From an uncultured Granulosicoccaceae bacterium (lineage in GTDB: Bacteria > Pseudomonadota > Gammaproteobacteria > Granulosicoccales > Granulosicoccaceae), in contig CALLBO010000030.1 of assembly GCA_937998875.1 (NCBI GenBank), positions 1 to 64,000 on the forward strand: a stretch of DNA of 64,000 bases, given 5' to 3'. The notes beneath the pieces were generated by a model. It worked only from the letters and a program-made list of their open reading frames with translations. It was not told the origin of the DNA and did not search any database. The position numbers were made by a program, and so were the translations under genes. Each line of letters starts with the position of its first letter. Positions within the stretch are counted from its first letter, which is position 1. This document shows, piece by piece, positions 20,691-30,592 of this stretch.

Positions 20691-22376
20691 CTATTTTTCC
20701 GCCAGCACGTGACGGGTGATGTAGTACTGCTGCGCTATAGACAGTGTGTTGTTCACCACCCAGTAAAGCACCAGGCCTGCCGGGAAAAACGCAAAAAAGA
20801 TGGTAAACACAAACGGCATTGCCATAAATACTTTGGCTTGAATCGGGTCAACCGGTGCAGGATTCAGCTTTTGCTGGATGAACATAGTGATGCCCATAAT
20901 CAACGGCAACACATAGAACTTGTCTTTCAAAGACAAATCCTGGATCCACAGAATCCAAGGCGCCTGGCGCAGTTCAACACTTTCAAGCAGTACCCAGTAC
21001 AGTGAAATAAATACCGGTATCTGCACCATGATCGGCAGACACCCGCCAAGTGGATTAACCTTTTCTTTCTTGTACAGATCCATCGTCGCCTGACCCATCT
21101 TGGCGCGATCATCTCCGTGACGCTCTTTCAATGAAGCGAGTTGCGGTTGTAGCTTGCGCATACGGGCCATCGAACGATAGCTCGCTTCGGATAGCTTGTA
21201 GAAAATCAACTTGATGCACATTGTTACGCCAACAATGGCCCAACCCCAGTTGCCAACAATTGAGTGTATTTTGTTTAGCAGCCAGAAAATCGGTTTTGCA
21301 ATAACAGACAAAAAGCCATAGTCGACAGTCAGATCAAGTTTGGGTGCTACGGCTTTCATCCGATCCTGTATCTTCGGACCGACAAAAAAACCAGATTGCA
21401 GACTACCGGTACCACCGGCTGGAACCTGAATTGCCTCTGACTGCAGACCGATAATGTAGCGCTGATCACGACTCATTGTGTAGATACTATTCGTCTCTTC
21501 CTGCCCTGGAATCCAGGCTCCGAGAAAATAATGCTCGATAATCGCTGCCCAGCCACCTTTGGTTGAAGTCTGGTTGCCGGCATCATCAAAGTCGTCGAAA
21601 TCTATTTTCTGATACGGGTCCTGATCTGTGCTGACAACACCCCCGATGTAGGTATAGATAAAACTCTGGGTCTCATCATCAGTTATCGGCTTACGACGAA
21701 GCTGGCGGTACTGGTTGAAACTAAGGGCCGCGCCGGTATTGTTCTGAATATCGTATTCAACATTTATAAGATAACGATCGCGCTGAAACACAAACGTCTT
21801 AATTACGGTAACACCGTTTTCTGCCTGCCAGACCATCGGCACTCGCAATTCATCCTGATCACCCAGGTTGTACTGTGTTTTTTCGACCTGATAGATCGCA
21901 TGATGGTTGGGTGCATCACCACCAACACTCTGCAGGCCTGACTGAGCCACAAAGTATTCAGCGTTGGAATTACTCATGAGTACAAACGGATCGTCCGGTG
22001 TCTCAAGGGAGGTGGGATACTGCAGTAGCTTAACAACGTTGATATCACCACCCCTGGTGCTCAATGTCACTTCAAAGGTGTCTGTCGTGACGACAACATT
22101 CTCGCCGGCAGGAGAACCGTCATCTACCTGAGCCACCGCCTGCTCGCCATTGGCGACCGGTGTTGGAAGATCATTATTAGAAGCGGTCGCTGCCTGATTA
22201 ATACCACTCTGATCTATTGATGGGGCGGTAACACCGGGCTGCCCTTGTTGCTGATTTGGCTGATTCTCGGTTACCACAGGCTCGGGCCTCGGACCATAGT
22301 CAATCCGCCACGATGTCCACACCTGTAACAACAGGAAGCCCAGTGCCGCCCACAAAAGTATGCGCTGGTTATCCAT
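20691..22376 (-). CDS. yidC: membrane protein insertase YidC
   Basis: Inserts and folds inner-membrane proteins, with or without SecYEG, and substrates include ATP synthase subunit c. It is 561 residues long. The first transmembrane segment (ILLWAALGFLLLQVWTSW) is followed by a Gln/Asn/Pro-rich low-complexity stretch, then the large periplasmic beta domain (about 95-345). The conserved C-terminal 60KD_IMP core of about five helices follows (GNWGWAIVGVTMCIKLIFY, NPLGGCLPIMVQIPVFISLY). It is in the rnpA-yidD-yidC-mnmE cluster. Confidence 0.97.
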   Translation of the reverse strand: MDNQRILLWAALGFLLLQVWTSWRIDYGPRPEPVVTENQPNQQQGQPGVTAPSIDQSGINQAATASNNDLPTPVANGEQAVAQVDDGSPAGENVVVTTDTFEVTLSTRGGDINVVKLLQYPTSLETPDDPFVLMSNSNAEYFVAQSGLQSVGGDAPNHHAIYQVEKTQYNLGDQDELRVPMVWQAENGVTVIKTFVFQRDRYLINVEYDIQNNTGAALSFNQYRQLRRKPITDDETQSFIYTYIGGVVSTDQDPYQKIDFDDFDDAGNQTSTKGGWAAIIEHYFLGAWIPGQEETNSIYTMSRDQRYIIGLQSEAIQVPAGGTGSLQSGFFVGPKIQDRMKAVAPKLDLTVDYGFLSVIAKPIFWLLNKIHSIVGNWGWAIVGVTMCIKLIFYKLSEASYRSMARMRKLQPQLASLKERHGDDRAKMGQATMDLYKKEKVNPLGGCLPIMVQIPVFISLYWVLLESVELRQAPWILWIQDLSLKDKFYVLPLIMGITMFIQQKLNPAPVDPIQAKVFMAMPFVFTIFFAFFPAGLVLYWVVNNTLSIAQQYYITRHVLAEK

Positions 22377-22469
22377 GGACAGGCTGCCCCGGCAAAACCT
22401 TGATTATTGAGATCCGGCTAATCGCAACCTGGCTGATCTTTGGTCTGCAAAATATGGGTAACTGATTTT

Positions 22470-22724
22470 CTACTGACATTTTCTTGGTTGTTTGTTAGCG
22501 GTATCTGAAACAGTGTCCGGCACTGGATCATACCCGTGAGATCCAAAAGGGTTACAACGGATAATACGTTTTACGCTCAACCACAGACCTTTCACCGCAC
22601 CGTGCTTCTGAATTGCTTCAGTCGCGTATTCAGAACAGCTTGGTGTATACCTGCAATGTGGCGGCAACATCGGGCTTATAAAGCGTCGATACAGACCGAT
22701 TAAAAAACACAGCGCACTACGCAT
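22470..22724 (-). CDS. yidD: membrane protein insertion efficiency factor YidD
   Basis: Small membrane-associated protein that helps YidC-dependent insertion. I take the ATG at 22722-22724 (84 aa), because the protein then begins [20 protein letters not shown] like its relatives. A longer open frame extends into rnpA but looks spurious. The signature [19 protein letters not shown] and [12 protein letters not shown] are present. It overlaps the 3' end of rnpA by 8 bp, suggesting translational coupling. Confidence 0.95.
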   Translation of the reverse strand: MRSALCFLIGLYRRFISPMLPPHCRYTPSCSEYATEAIQKHGAVKGLWLSVKRIIRCNPFGSHGYDPVPDTVSDTANKQPRKCQ

Positions 22725-23100
22725 TCTTTGCAACCCGTGACCAGTGCTTCTCCAGACTCTGGAAAAGTTCCTGGTTGCTGGCATTGACACTGGCGTGGCG
22801 AGCGAGCAGTACGATATCAAACCCTGCCAGTGAATGCTTGTGTTGTCTGAAGGATTCCCGCGCTAATCTTTTAAGCCGGTTGCGGTCAACCGCCCTTTTC
22901 GCGACTTTCTTTGCCACTGCCATGCCCAGCCGTGCCGGTGCAACCTGATTATTAATCTGATCCTGGTCCTGACTCTCGCGGCTAAGAATGGTAAAGAATC
23001 GGTCTGCAGAACGTGAGTTTGAATTGAACACCCGGGTGTACTGAGGGGCGTTGGTCAGTCTCGAGTCTCTGGAGAATCGTGTGTCGTCCGATTGCGACAT
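22717..23100 (-). CDS. rnpA: ribonuclease P protein component
   Basis: Protein subunit of RNase P, which trims the 5' leaders of pre-tRNAs. With the ATG at 23098-23100 (127 aa), preceded by GGAGAG at 5-bp spacing, the protein begins [18 protein letters not shown]. The open frame could extend 20 codons upstream, but the extension has no support. The RNA-binding signature [18 protein letters not shown] lies in the C-terminal half. The segment [17 protein letters not shown] is a small insertion compared with short homologues. Confidence 0.95.
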   Translation of the reverse strand: MSQSDDTRFSRDSRLTNAPQYTRVFNSNSRSADRFFTILSRESQDQDQINNQVAPARLGMAVAKKVAKRAVDRNRLKRLARESFRQHKHSLAGFDIVLLARHASVNASNQELFQSLEKHWSRVAKNA

Positions 23101-23285
23101 TAGCTCTCCGGAGTTGCTCGGCATGTTTTTGGGAATTGGGGCTCTAGACGCCGTTACCACTACAGGTTGTGGCTAATGATGTTGTCGTCTGCCACATACG
23201 CTACAGCGGGTGATGCCGGCAAAATCAGCAGTGGTTAAAATTTAACCAATCCTCAGATCTGGCCGGTCACTCCGGTGACGCGGAG

Positions 23286-23420
23286 TTACGCAGAAAGTCG
23301 CTTGCGACCCTTGGCTCTTCTGGAGCGAATAACGGCTCTGCCGCCACGAGTTGCCATACGCGCTCGGAAGCCGTGAGTACGCTTACGTCGCAGATTGCTT
23401 GGCTGAAAAGTCTGTTTCAT
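23286..23420 (-). CDS. rpmH: 50S ribosomal protein L34
   Basis: The gene is below the usual length cut-off, so I translated it by hand. It encodes 44 residues, beginning [20 protein letters not shown] and ending [11 protein letters not shown], a near-standard L34. The start is ATG at 23418-23420 and the stop is TAA at 23286-23288. It lies 185 bp before rnpA and faces the dnaA upstream region, the standard arrangement next to the origin. Confidence 0.98.
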   Translation of the reverse strand: MKQTFQPSNLRRKRTHGFRARMATRGGRAVIRSRRAKGRKRLSA

Positions 23421-23496
23421 TTTGAATCACCGGATGCTGCACAGCGTGAGTTATAAGCTGAACAGATTAAATAGGTAACGGGAAGTTAGCTCTCTG

Positions 23497-23525
23497 ATTA
23501 TCGCTACTAAATCGTCTCACGTCAA
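23497..23525 (-). promoter_or_regulatory. sigma70-type promoter of rpmH-rnpA
   Basis: On the minus strand TTGACG (complement of 23520-23525) and GATAAT (complement of 23497-23502) are separated by exactly 17 bp. They lie about 80 bp upstream of the rpmH start. This is close to consensus and fits a strongly expressed ribosomal-protein transcript. Confidence 0.75.
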
Positions 23526-23557
23526 TGATTACACTTCGCGTTGCAAACCAAATCAAC

Positions 23558-23566
23558 TGTGGATAA
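23558..23566 (-). promoter_or_regulatory. DnaA box upstream of dnaA
   Basis: TGTGGATAA is the exact complement of the consensus DnaA box TTATCCACA. It lies about 310 bp upstream of the dnaA start and could serve origin function, dnaA autoregulation or both. Confidence 0.75.
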
Positions 23567-23872
23567 CTTTCACAAACAGTAATAGACTATTTTTCGTCGT
23601 TGTGAAGCGGCGGTTTATGTATAGATCAACAACCGCCGTGCTCCAGTAATACGCAGATCAGTTCAATACGCGCTTATTTACCGTGCTGCCCACTCAGGCA
23701 CGCGCGGGACTTACAGCTTAAAGTTCGCTGCTAATCTGGGCTGTCAGGTTACATCCGTGGTGTTAAACACGGACCGTCTGATCTGCGATCGCTGCATTAC
23801 CGCTGTTTTACCGCATAAATATAATTATTTTTTCTTTTGGGCCGTTTTGGCCTTCACCGGGGAGATGTCTCA

Positions 23873-25258
23873 TTGTCGGTCTGGAATCGTTGTCTTTCGC
23901 ACTTATCAAATGAACTGTCAGTCCAGGAGATGACCACATGGGTTTTATGTCTGCAAGCCAATGAAACAGATCAAGGTATAAAGTTGCTCGCGCCCAATGA
24001 ATACGTGCGTGAAAAAGTAGCCACCAGCTACGCAGACCGGATCAAAGAAATAGCAGTTAAGCTCGCGCAAAGCGAGGAGTTCAATGTCTTGCTTGATGTT
24101 GGCAATGGAATTCCTGCAAAGCCGGTTGCCGACGACAATGACACCAGTAATGCCCCTCAGACAGATCGACAGTCAATTCAAAACCCGGCAACACAATCCC
24201 AAAGCAGCTCCGGGCACAACGGCAAGCCCCGCAAGGAGTTTGTCACCGCACTCAATACCGATTTCAACTTTGATACTTATATCGAAGGAAAATCCAACCA
24301 GTTCGGTCGCGCTGCGGCACTGCAAATTGGTGAAAATCCTGGAGGTTCCTACAACCCGCTTTTTATCTACGGCGGTGTTGGCCTCGGTAAAACGCATTTG
24401 ATGCAAGCGGTTGGCAACCTGATGGTTGAACGTGGCGCACGCAAAGTTCAGTACCTGCACTCAGAGAAATTTGTTCGTGAGATGGTGCAGTCTTTGCGCA
24501 ACGGCACTCAGGACCAATTTAAAAAACACTACCGAAGCCTCGATGCACTGCTGGTTGATGACATCCAGTTCTTCGCTAATAAAACCCAAACGCAGGAAGA
24601 ATTTTTCCACACGTTTAATGCGCTTCTGGAAAACGGTCAGCAGATCATCATGACCTGCGATCGTTATCCGCAGGAAATAGATGGTGTTGAAGAAAGACTT
24701 AAATCACGATTCGGCTGGGGTTTGACGGTCGCTATTGAGCCACCGGAACTTGAAACGCGGGTGGCAATTCTTAACGCCAAAGCTGAACAGTACGGTTATG
24801 AGCTTTCTGAAGAAGTTAGCTTCTTTATAGCCAGCCGCATCGCCTCTAATGTTCGGGAGCTTGAAGGTGCGCTGCGACGCGTTGCTGCAAACTCACAGTT
24901 TACCGGAAAGCCTATCACTATAGACTTTGTTAAAGATGCGCTGAAAGACCTGCTTGCTGTCAGAGACAGACTGGTCACCGTACAGAATATTCAAAAGACG
25001 GTGTGTGATTACTACCAGGTACGCAACTCCGATTTACTGTCTAAAAAACGTAACCGTTCTATTGCACGTCCGAGACAAGTGGCAATGTTTTTGTCGAAGA
25101 AATTAACCCGTCACAGCCTGCCTGAAATCGGTGAGGCGTTTGGCGGGCGTGATCACACCACTGTACTGCATGCATTTAGAAAGATCACCGAGCTATCGCA
25201 GACAGACAGTCGCATCGAGGAAGATATTAAACACCTGACCAGAACCTTGTCGCAGTAG
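23873..25258 (+). CDS. dnaA: chromosomal replication initiator protein DnaA
   Basis: AAA+ protein that binds DnaA boxes at oriC and melts the origin. I choose the TTG at 23873 (461 aa), because the protein then starts MSVWNRCLSHLSNELS like other DnaA proteins and GGGGAG sits 8 bp upstream. An in-frame TTG at 23837 has no such support. Domain I is about 1-75 and a Gln/Ser/Asn-rich linker about 85-120. The P-loop GGVGLGKT lies at 167-174, and Walker B is in LLVDDIQFF. The C-terminal DnaA-box-binding signature is GEAFGGRDHTTVLHAF. It leads the dnaA-dnaN-recF-gyrB series. Confidence 0.98.
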   Translation: MSVWNRCLSHLSNELSVQEMTTWVLCLQANETDQGIKLLAPNEYVREKVATSYADRIKEIAVKLAQSEEFNVLLDVGNGIPAKPVADDNDTSNAPQTDRQSIQNPATQSQSSSGHNGKPRKEFVTALNTDFNFDTYIEGKSNQFGRAAALQIGENPGGSYNPLFIYGGVGLGKTHLMQAVGNLMVERGARKVQYLHSEKFVREMVQSLRNGTQDQFKKHYRSLDALLVDDIQFFANKTQTQEEFFHTFNALLENGQQIIMTCDRYPQEIDGVEERLKSRFGWGLTVAIEPPELETRVAILNAKAEQYGYELSEEVSFFIASRIASNVRELEGALRRVAANSQFTGKPITIDFVKDALKDLLAVRDRLVTVQNIQKTVCDYYQVRNSDLLSKKRNRSIARPRQVAMFLSKKLTRHSLPEIGEAFGGRDHTTVLHAFRKITELSQTDSRIEEDIKHLTRTLSQ

Positions 25259-25576
25259 TCTGCTATTTTGCGAGAGGTGTTTATTGAGTCAGGAATCACT
25301 GGCAAACCAGGCGTATTTGACCCGCCCGGCCCTGTGTCTGGTATGGTCAAATACCTGTTGATAAGTTGTGAGATGTTTTGTGGTAAAAGTCAGGCGTGTT
25401 TTTTATCAAATATTGGTCTCAGGTTATCCACAGGTAGAGGAGCCTGTTTTCCTTTGGTGAAAAATAAATTAAACTATTGATTTTATTGAATAATATTTAG
25501 TTATGTACAGACTTATTCTGGCTAATAAACAGAACAATAACTAATTAAATAAAAACCTTTATATAACTTGGCAAAC
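25259..25576. other. dnaA-dnaN intergenic region, candidate oriC with AT-rich unwinding tract
   Basis: About 318 bp contain a perfect DnaA box (TTATCCACA, 25424-25432) and two one-mismatch boxes (TGTTGATAA on the minus strand, 25356-25364; TTATGTACA, 25501-25509). From about 25450 to 25567 the DNA is strikingly AT-rich and would melt easily. Such a box cluster beside an AT-rich tract is the classic origin layout, so this is my preferred oriC site. The dnaN promoter may lie here too. Confidence 0.55.
25424..25432 (+). promoter_or_regulatory. DnaA box between dnaA and dnaN
   Basis: Exact TTATCCACA consensus box immediately before the AT-rich tract that leads into dnaN. Near-matches flank it at 25356-25364 and 25501-25509. 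Confidence 0.75.
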
Positions 25577-26677
25577 ATGAAATTCGCGATTTCCAAACTT
25601 GAGCTATTCACCCCCTTGCAACAAGTGGTTGGTGTAGTCGAACGTAAACAGACTCATGAGGTGATGAACAATCTGTTGTTTGTGGCCACAGACGACAGTC
25701 TGGAAATTACCGGTACTGACAATGAAGTTGAGCTGGTCACAAAGATTCCTTTGATTGTCTCTGAACCCGGGCGCTCTACCATTCCTGCGCGCAAGTTGTT
25801 TGATATATGCCGTTCCCTCGATGACAACGCCAGGCTCGATTTTGAAGTCGATAATGAAAAAGCAAAAATAAAAACCGGCAAAAGTCGTTTTACCCTGGCC
25901 ACCCTGCCCGTTGATGAATTTCCATTGGTCGATGCTTTGACTGATGCCACGGCAATTTCACTTCCGCAAAAGCATCTGGATCGAGCGATTAAACGCACCG
26001 CATTTGCGATGGCTCAGCAGGATGTTCGCTACTACCTGAATGGATTGTTGTTACAGATTGCTGAAAACGAACTCTGCTGTGTAAGCACCGATGGACACAG
26101 ACTCGCATTGCATAAAACAGCGGTGGATATTGAAGGCAGTGAGGGAGTTTCAGCGATTATCCCCCGTAAGGCCATTAATGAATTATCACGATTGATGGAT
26201 GACACAGATACGGACATCACGCTGAATTTCACCAGCAACCACCTGCAAGTAAAGCTTGGGGCGTTGCAGCTGACCACCAAATTGATTGATGGCAAATTCC
26301 CGGATTACGACAAAGTGATCCCCCTGGCCAGCGATAACATTGCGATCGTTGATCGCGATCTGTTGAAGCAGGCCTTAAGTCGTAGTGCGATTCTTGCCAA
26401 TGAAACTTATAAAGGCGTGCGGGTCACTCTAGATAAAGACCAGCTGGGAATCCAAACCAATAATCCAAAGCACGAAGAGGCAGAGGATGAATTGCAGATT
26501 GACTATAGTGGACAACCTATAGAAATAGGCTTTAACGTGGTTTATCTGCTGGACGTGTTAAACGCAATCGACTCGGAGTCTGCCGAACTGAATGTTAGTG
26601 ATAACGTCAGTAGCATGGTGATACACCCGGCTGACGATAAACAAAGCACCTACGTTGTTATGCCAATGCGTTTGTAG
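25577..26677 (+). CDS. dnaN: DNA polymerase III beta sliding clamp
   Basis: Ring-shaped processivity clamp for DNA polymerase III. I choose the ATG at 25577 (366 aa, the same length as in E. coli) over a TTG nine bases earlier. The protein then begins MKFAISKLELFTPLQQVVGVV. Three clamp-fold domains are expected; conserved stretches include ISTDGHRLALHK-like VSTDGHRLALHK near residue 170 and the C-terminus YVVMPMRL. Spacing to recF is 116 bp and includes a small inverted repeat (CCGGTG/CACCGG, 26711-26728). Confidence 0.98.
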   Translation: MKFAISKLELFTPLQQVVGVVERKQTHEVMNNLLFVATDDSLEITGTDNEVELVTKIPLIVSEPGRSTIPARKLFDICRSLDDNARLDFEVDNEKAKIKTGKSRFTLATLPVDEFPLVDALTDATAISLPQKHLDRAIKRTAFAMAQQDVRYYLNGLLLQIAENELCCVSTDGHRLALHKTAVDIEGSEGVSAIIPRKAINELSRLMDDTDTDITLNFTSNHLQVKLGALQLTTKLIDGKFPDYDKVIPLASDNIAIVDRDLLKQALSRSAILANETYKGVRVTLDKDQLGIQTNNPKHEEAEDELQIDYSGQPIEIGFNVVYLLDVLNAIDSESAELNVSDNVSSMVIHPADDKQSTYVVMPMRL

Positions 26678-26793
26678 TGCTAATTTATAACCTGTGTACT
26701 CCCCGTTCAACCGGTGTAATCTCACCGGATGTTAGTTGCACCCTGCTTTGCTGAAAACTCCAATACACCGGTTATTCTGGTAACAGGTCTTAC

Positions 26794-27873
26794 ATGCATT
26801 TGACGACACTGGACGTGGTTGGTGTTAGAAATCTCGCCCGTGTTCAGATCCAACCCGGTAGTGGCATCAATTACTTTTATGGGGATAATGGCGCGGGTAA
26901 AACCAGTTTGCTTGAAGCAATCTCCCTGCTCTCCGTCGGCCGTAGTTTTCGGGCCGGGAAAACCTCTACGATCATTTCAGGCCAATCGACAGAGCTAATA
27001 GTCAGTGGTCAGGTACATGATATAAATCTTGGCTCCAGTCAGCGCGTCGGGATAAGTAAAACGCGCGATTCAACCATTGCCCGCATTGATGGCCAAAATG
27101 TAGACCGTCTCTCTGCTCTGGCCCTGGCCGTGCCCAGTGTGGTGATATCTACCCGCAATCATGAGCTGATTGAAGGCGGTCCCGGCGAGAGGCGTAAATA
27201 TATTGACTGGATACTGTTTCACGTGGAGCCCACATTCGTACAGTTATCGAAACGGTATAAGGTTGCATTGTCCCAAAGAAACGCTGCGTTACGACGTGGA
27301 GCCTCGAATGAGCTGGTCTCTGTTTGGGACAGCGAACTCGCTGAGGCCGGCGAGGCCATTGCTCAGCTACGCTTGAACTTCACTGAGAAAGTACAGGAAC
27401 GATTAACCGAATTTTCAGCTCATCTGGGCAATGCCGAAATCCTGCCTGACCTTCAGTATCGACGTGGCTGGAGTGCAGAGCAATCTTTGATTGAGAATTT
27501 ACGCGGCTGTATAGATAACTGCAGACGCCTTGGATCCACATCCACAGGCCCGCATCGTGCCGATATAAAACTGAAAGTCCACGGTGACGAAGCGCGTTAC
27601 TTGCATTCTCGCGGACAGCAAAAGCTATTGGCAATACTGATGAAGCTGGTGCAGGTAGATTTATATTCGAGCCACCATGGACAGGCACCGATATTATTGT
27701 TTGACGATATGCCATCAGAACTCGACGGCGACGCCAGGGATTTCGTGCTTTCCTATCTAAATTCGTGTTCCGTACAGGTGTTTTTAACCGGCGTAGAGGA
27801 TATTTCAGAATCGATACAAGATGTAAACAATTTGTTCCACGTGAAACGCGGCGAAATTCAAAACGTGGTATAG
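26794..27873 (+). CDS. recF: DNA replication and repair protein RecF
   Basis: SMC-like ATPase that helps load RecA at single-strand gaps. It is 359 residues long. The P-loop GDNGAGKT lies at 30-37, the ABC-type signature region and Walker B (ILLFDDMPSELD) are in the C-terminal third, and LHSRGQQKLLAI is characteristic. A near-perfect parS site lies within its last ten codons. It is 27 bp upstream of gyrB. Confidence 0.97.
   Translation: MHLTTLDVVGVRNLARVQIQPGSGINYFYGDNGAGKTSLLEAISLLSVGRSFRAGKTSTIISGQSTELIVSGQVHDINLGSSQRVGISKTRDSTIARIDGQNVDRLSALALAVPSVVISTRNHELIEGGPGERRKYIDWILFHVEPTFVQLSKRYKVALSQRNAALRRGASNELVSVWDSELAEAGEAIAQLRLNFTEKVQERLTEFSAHLGNAEILPDLQYRRGWSAEQSLIENLRGCIDNCRRLGSTSTGPHRADIKLKVHGDEARYLHSRGQQKLLAILMKLVQVDLYSSHHGQAPILLFDDMPSELDGDARDFVLSYLNSCSVQVFLTGVEDISESIQDVNNLFHVKRGEIQNVV
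27215..27230. promoter_or_regulatory. degenerate parS-like site in recF
   Basis: TGTTTCACGTGGAGCC keeps the central CACGTG and the left half of the parS consensus TGTTNCACGTGAAACA but has three mismatches on the right. It lies inside recF, 618 bp from the better site. It may be a weak ParB site or chance. Confidence 0.3.
27833..27848. promoter_or_regulatory. parS site (ParB-binding centromere) at the 3' end of recF
   Basis: TGTTCCACGTGAAACG matches the consensus TGTTNCACGTGAAACA at every specified base except the last. It lies within coding sequence about 4 kb from the putative origin. Known parS sites cluster near oriC in chromosomes with parAB, so it fits the parAB genes at 6414-8477. Confidence 0.75.
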
Positions 27874-27876
27874 TAG

Positions 27877-30354
<2,478 letters not shown>

Positions 30355-30592
30355 CTCTGTAGCTGTAAATTCGTATTGATACCTGCTTTTCGCTTAGCCG
30401 GTTCATTCGTTTAGCCAGTCATTCGTTTCTGGCCATTCGTTCAACTAGTTAGAATAGGCAGGTGGGGAGCTGTCTGTCAGCGCGCAACAGCACCCATTTA
30501 GCATAACCAATAGCAACTTCCCTATCTGCTTATGTATGTGTGACGTCATTTTGCCGATATAAGAGATAGTTCAACCCGACGAGTGAACCGTG

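Larger units (their letters stand above)
23421..23872. other. rpmH-dnaA intergenic region, candidate origin half
   Basis: The 452-bp region holds the divergent rpmH and dnaA promoters. A perfect DnaA box on the minus strand (TGTGGATAA, 23558-23566) is present. So are an 8-bp hairpin (CGGCGGTT 23608-23615 with AACCGCCG 23631-23638) and a 6-bp inverted repeat around 23754-23773. A TATAAT at 23820-23825 may be the dnaA -10 box, with only a weak -35. In Pseudomonas this interval can act as an origin. Here it has few DnaA boxes, so it may instead be mainly the dnaA control region (inference). Confidence 0.55.

Noticed and set aside
22725-22820. upstream extension of yidD
   Set aside because: The extra 32 codons lie inside rnpA in another frame and do not resemble YidD; the ATG at 22724 gives the family N-terminus.
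26711-26728. CCGGTG/CACCGG inverted repeat between dnaN and recF as a terminator
   Set aside because: The stem is only 6 bp, there is no T-tract, and dnaN-recF are normally co-transcribed.
30404-30443. three copies of CATTCGTT with about 15-bp spacing downstream of gyrB
   Set aside because: The copies are short, the spacing is irregular, and there is no sign of conserved structure, so I do not call it a repeat element.
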